NCBI RefSeq assembly: GCF_022524485.1 | Contig: NZ_JAKXMK010000033.1 | Coordinates: 1 to 64,000, forward strand | Length of the DNA stretch: 64,000 bases | Source of the DNA: Pseudonocardia alaniniphila | GTDB lineage: Bacteria; Actinomycetota; Actinomycetes; Mycobacteriales; Pseudonocardiaceae | Reading direction: 5' to 3' | Shown here: one piece after another, positions 28,801-40,800 of the stretch | How positions within the stretch are numbered: position 1 is the first letter of the stretch | How the letters are laid out: every line of letters starts with the position of its first letter | Translations under genes and position numbers: made by a program | The notes under the pieces: model-generated | What the model saw: only the letters and a program-made list of their open reading frames with translations | The model's database searches: none | Told to the model about the DNA's origin: nothing

Positions 28801-31800
28801 GGGCGCGAGCGAGTCCTTGCGCACCAGCTTGATGTGCAACAGCTGGTAGACCAGCTCCCCGGCCGGACCGAGCCACTCCTGCACCCAGGTCGGGTAGAGG
28901 CGGTGCTCGACGCCGACCTTCAGCCGCTTCGGCTGCGCAGCCGCCTGCTCCAGCACCCACGCAGGCGGCGACCACACGAACCGCAACCCGGACAGCAGCC
29001 CGTCCCACCAGGCGCGCACGCTCCGGCCGACCGAACCCGCACGGGCCCACATCCGCGCCGCGACCGCCCGGGCAGCTGCGGTCATGAACGCCGGCGACCC
29101 GACGGCGGCGCGAACACCGAACCTCGACACGGCCCCCGCGGTGGCCGGTGGACCACGCGCGGGCGCGGTGAGTACCAGCGCCTCGACGGCGGCCACCGCC
29201 GCGTCGACCCGCCCCGCCAACGCCCGCGCCGGCACGGACCCCGAGCCGTCCCGGACCGCGTCCAGCATGCCGCCGAGCCGGTTCAGCTCGCCCGTCAGCG
29301 AGGTGGCCGTGGCGACCTGCACGGCGTCCCACCGCAACCGCGACGCCCCGGCGAGGCGGTTGCTCGCCCCCTGCACCAGCGACCTCATCGCCCCGGCCGC
29401 CCGCCGGTCCCGCAGCTCGGCGAGCCGACGCATCGGCCATCCCGCCCACCGAAGAACGCGGCCGAGCCCCGCGACAACCCACCCCAGCCCGCGCCTCGTC
29501 GCGGCCCGCGCCAGGTCGGCGCGCACGATGCCCGCGCGCCACAACGCCCGTGCTCCTGCTTCGGCCCGCCGCGCATCCAGCAACCCGGCGACGACGGCGG
29601 CGGCATCCTCGTCGTGCCCGCCGTGGATCCGCCCGCTCAGGTGATGCCGCATCTCGTGATCGATCAGCCGCTCGAACCACTCCGGCTGCAACCGCCCGGC
29701 CGCGAGATGGCCCGCGACCTCGGCCGCCATCCCCGCCGTCATCACGACCACGCCGGCAGCAGCCACCGCCACAGCGGGATCGCGCCACCCGAACGCCACG
29801 AGCCGGTCCAGCACACCTGCCGACCCCGCCAGCACCGAGGCACGCACCGCATCGACGTCCAGCACCATCACAGCGGGCGATCCCGGCGGTCCACGCGGCA
29901 TCCCCGCGACCACCCGCTCCAGCGGACGCAGGTGCCCGGCCACCGTCGGCAGCAGCCGCAGCAGGTCCAGCCGCTCGCTCTCGGACAGCCCGCCGATCGC
30001 CACCGGACCCCCGTCCGGAGCGGGGACCGGCCGCTGCCCGTTCAGGGGGACGACGACGGCGGTCTTGTCGTCGCGCCCGCCCAAGGCGGTGGCCGCGGCG
30101 GTGAGCTGCCGGGCAGCCTGCGCGGGATTGCTTAGACCGGCGGACACGTCGATCACCGCGGCGAGGTCGGCCGGGGTCGGGAAGAGGTCCGAGACACCGT
30201 CGGTGACCAGGATCAGCAGACCCGGTCCGGTCACCGACACCGTGGTCGTCCCCGGCTGGGGCGCCGGGCTCTCGCCGAGCCAGCGGGTGCTCACCGACGT
30301 GGGCCGCGACGGTGCCGGGCCCTCGGCGGACTGGGCCGTGGCCATGTTGTCGTCCGTGGTGAGCAGCTCCGCCGTGCCGTCCGACCGCACGAGGTACGCC
30401 CGGCTGTCGCCTACCCCGACCAGCACGACCTCGGTGCCTGTGTCGCTGCGCGTGGCGACCGCGGTCAGGTAGCTGGTCGAGTCCGGGTCCAGGACGTCCG
30501 GGGCGGGTGTGGTGGCGGCAGCGGCCGCGTCGTAGACGGCCCGGCCGACCTGCGGCCCGGGCGCCGTGGGCGACTGCGAGCGGGCGGCGGTGATCCCGGC
30601 CTCGACCGCCACCACCGACGCCGGAACCGCGGCCTGCGAGCCTGCCACCTGGTCGGCGACCATCGCGACCACGCGGCCGGACACCGTCGTCCCCCGCCAG
30701 GCGTCGCCGCTGGCCACGTCGGGGCGCCCGGGCTCCGTCACGGCCCCCAGCGCGCCCGAGCCGACCGCGAGGGCGCGCTGTGTCGGCGCTCCCTCGACCC
30801 GCGCCGGGTCGCCGATGGACACACCGAGCGCCGTCAGCGACTCGACCACCGACTTCTCGAGCTGGCGGTTCTTCCGGATGACCGCGGCGATCTCGTCGCG
30901 CAGCGCCTCCAGCCGCGCGATGCGCGCCGCCAGCAGGTCACGGGGGTCGAGCGGAACACCGGCGACGGTGAACATCGAGCTGTACCACGGCACCGTCACC
31001 GCCACCCGGCCACCGGTCTGCAGCTCCCGCAACCGCGCCAGCTCCGCCGCCACCTCGACGTACAGAGCCCGCTGGATCTCCAGCTCCGCGCGGATCCGCC
31101 CGAGGATCCGCTGCCGGTGACGCACCTGGTGCCGCTCACCCCGCACGGCGAACCGTGCCGGAGTGCCCGCGAGGTGCTCACGGAGCGGCCGCGGCAGCAG
31201 CCGGCCACCGGTGCGCAGCATCGCCATGACCACTCGCCGCAGCCCCTTGCCCGGGTCCTTGATCATGTTGATCGACACGACCTGCCCGTTGCGGCGGTTG
31301 ATCTTCACGCTCTGCAGCGAGCCGCGGTACTCCAGCCAGTTCGGCAACACCGTGCTCGCCGGCCCCACGCCGAGCCCGAACTGGGACTGGGAGATGAAGT
31401 CGAAGACGTTCCAGGTCCAGAGCCCGAGATCGTGGTTCAGCGCCCAGTTAACCACCCGGCGCACCGGGTGGAACCCGACCATCCACGGCGCTCGCGCCGT
31501 CTGCTCCAGCGCCCGGCCGGGCACGTCGAAGTGCAGCAGGAACGGCTCGATCCGGAACGAGCGTCCCACCGCGATCACGAGCGACACCCGGACCACCGGG
31601 AAGGCCCCGAGCACCCTGGTCTTCTTCGTTGTCTTCTGCGACATCTCGGCCTGGTCGAGCACCGTGAGCACGCCGATGTTCCCCGCGCTCACCTTGATCG
31701 ACACGTCGAGCAGCCCGTCCGCCCAGCCCGGCAGCGGCAGCTTCCACACCACGGGCGGCAGGTACACGTGCGGCGCGCCGCCCGTTCCCGCCCGGTTGTA

Positions 31801-34800
31801 GATCGCCCGCGCGACGATCTCCCGGATGCGGCTGATCCGCTCCCGCAGCGTCAACCGCCGCCCCTCGACGGGCGCGAGCTTGTCGCTGCGCACCAGCTTG
31901 ACGTGCAGCAGCTGGTAGACGAACTCCCCGACCGGGCCGAGCCACTCCTGCAACCACGTCGGGTAGAGGCGGTGCTCGACAGCGACCGTCACCCGCTTCG
32001 GCTGCGCAGCCGCCTGCTCCAGCACCCATGCCGGCGGGGACCACACGAACCGCAACCCGGACGTCAGCTCACCCCACCCGGCGCGCACGCTCCGGCCGGC
32101 CGACTCTGCAGCGGCCCGCGTCCGCGCCGCGGCGTCCCGCACGCCCCGGCGTATGTGAGAGAACCGGCCGACTGCCGGAGGTGACGTGCCGGACGCGGTA
32201 GCGCCGGATCGATGCCGGATCTTGTTGCCCGCGACCCGGCGGGGTGATCCCGCCGCGCTCGGACCTGGCGTCCTGACCTGCGCAGGACCAGCACTGGGCG
32301 CCGGCGGCCCGGAACCGGAGCCGCCCGCCTGGGAGGGCCGGGCGGGTCCGGGGGCCTGACCGGAGCCAGGCTGCCGGGGTCCACCACGCGACTCGTAGAT
32401 CGTGGTCACCGAGGCCGGGTGATCCAGCGATCGCCGGTGCTCGGCCACCGCCGGTCCCTCGCTCACCCGCACGAAGCCGGCTGCCAGCACATCAGCCTCG
32501 CTCAGGCGCATGGCCGGGTTCTGTGGGCTCGCCGTGACCACCAGGCGCCCGCCCGGCCCGAGAACCCTGGCCGTTTCCGGGGACACCGGCTGGAACCCGG
32601 ACGGGTTCACCGCGTGAACCTCCGCGAACGTGCTCGACCGGAACGGCAGCCGGGCTGCGTCCGCGATCACGTCGACACCCGGAAGGGCGCGACGATCCAC
32701 GGTGACGCTGCCGGGCACCGGGTCGGCAACTGCGCCGAGGTACAGCCGCTGCCCGCCCGGCCCGACAGGCCCCGGGCCCACCACGGCCGGTGGGGAAACG
32801 CCCGACGCGGTGTCGCCGGGTCGAGGCCGCGGCGCGCTCGCCTCCGTCGAACGAACCGGTTCAGCCGCACCACGACGGCCGCCTGCGACGGGTTCCGGGC
32901 CGGTAGCAGTCGCCGTCCCGGCGCCGTCACCGGACACCGCGGCGGTCCCGGCAGGAGCCGGTGCCGAGGCAGCCTGGGCCGACGGCGCGGGCCGCGGGAG
33001 CTCGGGTGCGACGTGACGCAGGGCAGCCCGCAGGGCGCGCTTGGCAGACCGGCTCCAGTCGAGATGGTGACGCCCGGCGAACTCCCCGATCGCGCGCGCC
33101 GGCCCGCCCGGGCCCGGCAGGTGCCCGGCCTGCAGCAACGTGCGGATCTCCGCCGCACCCACGGCATTCTCGGCGGCGAGCCCGTACAGGTCGGCGAGAA
33201 TCTCGGCAGGCGGGTTCGCCTGCTGGAGCCGATCGAGCTGGTGTCGGGCGGCATCGTCCACGAGAGCCGCCACGGCGTCAGCGGCCGCGCCCGGGGGAAG
33301 GGTCGGCACGAGGCCGTCGAGCCGAGCGAGGGTGCGAGCGAGCTCGCGGGCCTCGTAGCTGTGGCCCACCCCGCCGTCGAGTGCGGCCAGCCGCCGGGAG
33401 AGCCTGCTGACCTCGGTGGCGGTGTGCGAGAGCGTCGGGCTCGTGTCAGTGGCACCCTCCTGGATCGCCATGAGCCGTTCCAGCAGGTAGACGGCCTGGT
33501 CGGCAGAATTGGCGGCCCACACCGCGCCGCCCCAGCGCCGACCGGCGAGCTGGTCGACGGCCTCCGCGCCGCGGGAGAGCCGCGAGAGGGTCTCGGCGGC
33601 ACCGGCGTAGTCACCGGCCGCTGCCTGGTCCCGGGCGAGCGTCACGACGCCGGTCGTCACGCCCAACTGCTGGGCCGCGATTCGATCGAACTCCGCAGAT
33701 GCTGCCTGCGCCCCCTCGGCTGCCCGTGGCTCGACCGCCGGTTCGACGAGATCGCGGTAGTCCTGAAGCGCCTGGGACACCGCGGTCTCCACCCGGCACA
33801 GCTGCGAGCATTCGTCGAGGAGCCTGCTGGTGGCTTCGGCACCGCCGAAGCGAGCGACGGCGCTGCGGGCGGCGGCGAGCTCCTGCCGCAGCCCTTCGAT
33901 CCTTCCGATGGTCGCGTCGACCAGTCCGTCACGCGGGGTCGCAGCGGTATCGATGGCGGTTGCCGACCGTGACAGTGCCAAGGCCGGGGTTGTGCTGTCC
34001 ACCGCCTGGACCACCTCGGTCTCCGGCCCGACCTTGCCTCGCACCACCCCCGTGAGCCGGCGCGCGCCTGCCTTCTCCGCGCGCGCCACAGCTGCATCGA
34101 CGAGGCGGTTCACGGCGCGGGCCGGGAGCGGGGACGTCGAGGCGCCATAGGTCTTCTCGAGCCGGGCGAGCGCCCGCCAGTCGGCGTATCGGGCCAGGAT
34201 CGGGTCGTCGAGGGAGAGCACCTCACCGGCCGAGCCGGGGCTGCCCTGGCGACCGGCCCTGCCGAAACCTTGCCTGGTGGCTCGGAACGACTCGAACGCG
34301 CTGGCCGTGGTGACCCGCAGACCGCCCGCTTCGGTCACGACCCGCTGGGCGGCCAGGTCGACCGGTCCACCCTTGCCCCGGCCGCCGAGAATGATGTCGG
34401 TGCCGCGACCGATGATGTTGGTCGCCACAGTGACGGCGTACGGTCGTCCGGCCGCCGCCACCACCGCGTCCTCGAAGACGATCCGCTCGTCGAGGGCGTT
34501 CAGCACCTGCACCGTCACCCCGCGTTCGCGCAGGATCGCGGCGAACGCCTCGGCCTGGGCAGGCGTGCGCATGATCAGCAGCTCGGGAGCCGGGTTGTCC
34601 TTGCGCATCACCACCTCTGTGGCGAGGGCGTCGTGCAGGGCCCGCTCACTGGCGTACACCTGGCGCTGCCGGACGTTCAGCCGGCTGGGCAGGTTCGGCT
34701 CGATCCGCACCACGTCCATCCGGAAGAGGTTGCGGAACAGGCCGCGCGCCTCCCACGCCGTGCCGGTCATGCCTGCCGCGTTGCGGTAGTTGCGCAGGTA

Positions 34801-37800
34801 CTGCACAACGGTGGCCTGGGCGATGGTCTGCTGCGGGCGTCCGATCGGCAGCTTGTGCTTGGCTTCGAGCGCCTCGTGCAGCCCCTGGCTCCAGCGCTGC
34901 CCGTTCTTCGCCCGGCCGTTCGGGTTGTCCAGGACCTCGATCCGGACGCGATCCGCGATCTTGTAATCCCAGCCCGGCTGCATCCCTTCCGCCCGCTTGG
35001 CGTTGGCCAGGTCGATGCGCTGCTGGTCGGACAACACCTGACCGGTGCGCTGCTCGATGCGGCTCGCCTGCCGGCTGCTGATCGTGACCGGCCGGCCGGT
35101 GCGGACGCTGTACTCGCCTCGCTCCAGACCACGAGCGAGGTCGCGGGCCCAGACCAACTCGGCGCGGCGCGCGCTCGCCTGGACGGCCTCGGCGAGCCGG
35201 TGCGGGCTCGCACCCCAGTCGAGCATGACCATGTCGGCCTCGTCGACCAGGGCGAAGGCGTGCCCACGCTGCACCCGCTCACCGGCGGGCCTGCGCTGGT
35301 CCTCGAGGAAGTCGAAGATCAGGTCGGTGGCCGATCCGACGGTGATGTCGGCCTCGTACGCGCTCCGTGCCCCCGGCGTGCCGCGGCTGCGCAGGCGAAC
35401 GGTGAGGCCGAGCTCGGAGGCGATCCCCTGGTAGGCCGCAACCGTATCTCCGGCCAGCTGTGTGTTGCTGGTCATCACGTGCACGCCGCGACCGTCGGCT
35501 CCCGCAACACGGTTCTCGAAGCCGCGCTTCATCGCCGGGAGCATCCCGGTGAAGGTCTTGCCCTCACCGGTCAACATCTCGACGACGGTGCCGCGCGCCG
35601 TGCCGCCACGCGTCAGCGCGAACCGGATCCGGGTGGACAACCGGCCGCCGCCGTCCATGGCGATGGCACCGGCGAGCTGCACGTCGTGCAGGCGCTTGCC
35701 GTGGGTGAGCCGGATCTGCTCCGCGATCAGGGCGAAGGACTCGACCCTGTTGAGCCGCTCGCCTGCCTCTACGCGTTCACGCAGAGCCTGGATGCTCGCC
35801 TCGTCGGACCACAGCGTCTTGATCGCGCTGATCTCGGGCCGGTAGGCCCGCGTGCTGCGCTCCTTCGTCAGCTCGTGCTTGGCCGCGTCTACTCGTGCCT
35901 GTGCCTCCGTGACGGGTCGGTCGTACCGGGGACGCGCATCCAGAAGCTCCCTGCGACGGCCGTGGTCGGTCGTGCGCGCGAGCTCGTCCTCCAGCCGCGC
36001 CAGGATCTCGGTGCGCGCCGCCTTCGCCGCGCGCAGTTCCTTCGTGGCATCAGCCAGCGTCGTCCTGAGCCCGCGCGGATCAGGAGCCTCCGCGCCGGTC
36101 GGCCGGGCGGACGACGTCTTCTCCTTGCCGCGAACCCACGGCTCGGAACGAGGTGTGGTGTCGTCGGCCGCGCGGACCGGCGGGTCGCCGCTGCGCACCT
36201 TGCCGTCGTGCTTACGTGCCCCCACGGACGACGCCGTGTCGACCGCCCCCGCCTCGTCGGGCGACCGGAGCGGCTCCGGGTCGGGGCCTCTCACAACTGT
36301 GGGGCCGCCACCGTCTCCGACAGGCGTCCTGGGACGACCGCCGCTCGCCGTCGACCCGGTGGGCAGTGCCTGGTCGTTGCTCGGCCGGCCCGGGCCCGAC
36401 GGAGCGGGACGCGGCGATTCGCCAGGTGCTCCTCCGCTGCCCGAGGACCGCGCCGCGGCAGGCGACCCGCCACCGGCGCTCGCCCGCGACGTTCCCGCAC
36501 CGGCACGCGACGGCCCGGGCCCGGCGCCCGACCTCTCACCGCTGATGGCCCGCGAACCCTGCGTCAGCGCGCCCGGCCCGTCGCCGGTCGCGCTTCCCCT
36601 CGCCGACGGCGGTTCACCTGCGTGGCGCTGTACCCACGCCGTCCCGTTCCCGTCCCGGACGATCTCGGTCCGCGGCGTTGCACTGCCGGATGCGCTCTCG
36701 CGGCCGGAACCGGACTCGCTCGCCCGGTGGATGTCGGTCTTCTTGACCCCCAGCTGCCTGGCGAGGGCGGCGGCGGTCATCGGCTTGTCGCCGTTCGCCG
36801 CCAGCGTCGCATCGATGCGCTCGGCCAGCGAGGCGCCGCCCGCGGCCCCGTCGGTCGTCGGTGAGGGGGCCGGCCTGCCGGCGGCTGCTGACGGGGCACC
36901 GCCTGCGGTTGTGCCCGTCTCCGGCGTGGCCGGACCGTGCTGTGCCGCGGGGTTCGCAACACCCGGTGCGGCCGGAGCACCCCGGCCGGCGGCGCCCGGC
37001 GCGTCCGCCACACCGGCCGCCCCACGCTGCCCGGCAGTGCCGACAGCCGCCGCAGCCGTACCGTGCTGACCGGCCGCCTCGGTCACGGCAGCCGGCCCGG
37101 GCCGGCCGGCGTCGGCCGTCGCCGCCGCCACGATCGTGGCGGGCGGCGCGAGCCGACCGGGGCCGTTCGTGCGGGCAGTGGCGCGTGCGGCCTTCTTCGC
37201 GTCCTTCGCTGCGACCTTGGCCGTCACCCTGGCGCGGTGGTCGCGGACGATCTGCAGCGACTCGTCGAGGCCCGCTCGCCTTGTGGCGAGAACCGGGTCG
37301 TCGACCTTCCCCCGGCTGGCCTTCGCGATGCGCACGGTGTGGGCAGCCTCGATCGCCTGGGGGGTCGCGGCGCGGCTGACGCCCAGGTTCTTGTACGCGC
37401 CGGGCATCCTGATCGAACCGACAAGCCCGTGCCGGGCGATCATGCGGGCGGATTCGGCGCTGCGCCCGAGGCCGCCTGCGACGCGCCGCAGGCCCGTGGT
37501 GGCACTGAGCCAGAGCGGAGCGGTTGGCCGGTTCGCGATGGCGCCTGCCAGCGCGCGCATCCCGGCTGCGGTGCTTCCGGCCTGCGCCACCCGCGCCGCC
37601 GGCGCTGTCACGGCACGAACGGCGGCGGAGCCGGCACGCACCGGCAGGCCCACGGCGTAGTACGGAGCCGACGCCAGGTGCACCGGCACGCTCGCGATCT
37701 TGCGCGCGGTCTCGAGCCGACTCGCCCGGTTCTCGAACCGCACCGCGGCGGTTCGCAGAGCCGAGCGCTGCGCCACGGTGGCCGCGGTCCGTGGGAGGTT

Positions 37801-40800
37801 CGCGGCGGTCGCGCGCGCGGCGGCGCCACGGGCTGCCGCCCCGACGGCGCCGCCCCGCAGACCTGCGGCGACGCCGCCGGCAACGATCAGGACCGGGAGG
37901 CCGTCCTCCATCAAGGACTCGACGGGCCGGTCGTGGTAGTCCCGGGACGCGTCACCGTCACCGAACCACCGGTTCCACGAGTTGGTGACCGGGGTGACCA
38001 GCATGCCGCCGGTCAGGGGGTGCAGCCGCGTGTAGTACTCCACATCGGACTCGCCGGTGCGCTGTGGCGGAGCGGCGGAGCGTGTGGGGTCCCGCTCGGA
38101 CAGGAAGGGCGCGAAGGCAGCAGTGCCCGGGGTGAGCGACGCCGCGGTGCCGAGCACGCCTTCGTATTTGATCTTGTTGGCGATCTCGACCCCGCCGCCA
38201 CCGATGACCGTGCCGGGCAGCGTGAGGATCCCCATCCCCAGGGTGACCGCGCCGCGGCCCAGGTTGCGGCCGAAGCTCTCGTGGCCGACGCCGAACTCGC
38301 GGTTGTACTTGCGCACCGCCTCGGACTGCAGCAGCTGCGCGCCTTCGAGCATGAAGCGGAAGAAGCCCCCGACGCTCTTCGGATCCTCCTCGTTCACGAC
38401 GTCCCGGAGCTTGTCCATCTCCGAGTCGGACAGGGTCGACCCGAGATCCTTGATGAGCCCGGCCTGGTTGATCTGCCGGAAGTAGTTGTCCATGGCCTCG
38501 TCGTGGCCGGCCTCGCTCTCCTTGCCGGCGAGCAGCTGGACGGCCTCGTCCGCCGTGCGCGGTGTGCCGGCGAGCCGGGCCACCTCCGTGAGGTCCGCCG
38601 GATCGCCGTAGACCCAGGTGGCGGCCAGGTCCGAGATCTGGTCCGGTGTGTAGTCGCTCCCGTCCTTGTTGACGAACGGGCTGTTCGAGGTCTCCACCAG
38701 TTTCTTAAAGTACGAGTAGCCGGCGGCCGAGCGCATGGCCAGCGCCAGGTCCGGTGCACCGGACGACGGCAGCGCCATGTCGTGCAGCCTGCTGCTGGGG
38801 AGGCGGGGAGCCTCGATGGAGGCGTCGTAGCCCAGACGAGCGGCCTCGCTGAACGCCACCAGCTTCCGTGCCGCCGCGACGTCCGCATCCGTCTTCAGCT
38901 CGGGCAGCGCGTCCACGACGCCCTGGACCGCCTCGAGGTTCGCCTGCGCCACCCGCATGTTGCCGGCGTAGTTCGGGTCGTTCGCCAGGCCCGCGGCCGC
39001 GATGTCGTAGGTGCGCAGTACTTCCTGGGACGCGTCGAGCCTGCCCATGATCGGGCGCTGGTCGTCCTCCAGGTCGCCGGAGAGACGCTCGATCTCCTTG
39101 CGCTCGGCCTCGAGCGCAGCCCGGTTCCCGCCGAGCCCGAGGTTGTAGTTCGTGACCGCCCGCTCGTACGCGTCCTGCCGGCGCTGCAGGGCGTCCTCAC
39201 GGGGCTGCAGCGCGTTCAGGTCACCGATCGCCCGCGCAGACGCCGCCTGCTGGTCCAGGAGCTTGTTCTTCGCCGTGGTCCTGTCCTGATCGGACGGCTT
39301 CCAGCCCGCCTCGTAGGGCCGGCCCAGGAGGGAGGCCACGAGCCGCGGGTCCTCCGCGAGCTGCCGCTCGACGTCCTCGGTCGACGGGCGCTGGGTGCCG
39401 TTGACCTTCATGAGCACTTCCAGCGCGTCGCCGGTCCGCCCGGCCCGCTCCATCGTCTTGGCCGGGAGGCCGTCCACCTTCCGGGCGAGCTCCCGCGCCT
39501 CCGCATGGGTGATCCCGCCTTGCTTGGCCCGCTCGAAGGCCTCGGCCACCGGCGCGAGCTGGTGGTTGCCGGTCTCCGCCATCCATCGGACGTGGCCCTG
39601 TCCGGCGGTGAACCGGAACGCCGCGCGTGCGCGGTCGACGAGCGAGGTGGAGCCGCCGCTCGCGACCGGCCCGATGAAGCCCGGCGGGCGCTGCGGTGGG
39701 CCACCCCGCATCCCGAGCGCAGCCGTGACGTCCTGCGAGGGCTCGACCCACTTCAGCCTGCGCTCGACGGGGTCGGATCCGCTGCAGCCGCCCTCGAACG
39801 TGCCGCCCTTGCCGCCGACACACGACTGACCGCGGTTGTATCCGTCGGCTTCGGAGTAGAGCAGCGCCATCCGGCCGCCCTCGCCCGCTGTCTGGATCCA
39901 GTCCCCGTAGGCGTCGGTGCCCCGGGCGAAGCCGTCGCCCGAGGTGAAGGCGACCGCCCCGCCGCCGCTGCCGTCGGCGTTGCGGAGGAACTGGGCGAAC
40001 TCGACGGCACCCTTCGCGTGGATGTCGATCGAGGCACGCTGCACGTCGCTCTGCCCCTTCCACGGGGCCCCGGTCGCCGTGCAGGAGTCGCCTGCGTTGC
40101 TGATCGAGCAGGTGGCGAGGCCGCCCATCCCGGCCCGGGTGGGCATGTACTCCGCACCCTCGCAGCCCCAGCAGGCGAGCGAGGCGCCCTCGGCCGTGCG
40201 GATCGTGCCGTAGCCGTTGGTGACCTTGATGTATCCGCCCAGCCCTGACGCGTTTCGCGTGAGGATCTCGACGCGATCCGCTGTGCCCGTGCCGCCGACA
40301 CCGAAGAACGTGTCACCCTCGGCCGAGGTGAAGTGGCCCGCGCCGGTGAAGGTGATCCTGGCCGGGTTGCCGTTGCCGTCGCGGCCGGTGATCTCACCCC
40401 AGGCGCCCTCGACGGTCAGGTGGTCCACACCGGCCTTACCCGGCAGCTTCGCTCCCGTGTAGACGCACCCGCCGTTGCAGGTGGACGTGAAGGGCGAGCC
40501 GGCGGGGTTGCTCAGCCGGAAGGTGTTGAGCGGGTTGTCCGACGTCGCCCGCCGGGTGTACCGGACCGTCTCGCCGGTGCGCCCGTTGGTGACGCTTCCG
40601 CTGCCACGGACCCAGCCGCCCCCGTTCCCCTGCACATCCCGGGCCAGGCGGACGCCGTCCGAACCGGTGGCGCTGTCGCGCTTGTCGGACCCGGGATCGG
40701 TCGGCATGGACCCGGAGAAGCCGTCGGCCGGGTCGTAGCCGACCCGCTCACCGCCCTCGACGGACTCGTCCACGCCGTTCTTGCACGGCGCCGGGCAGGT

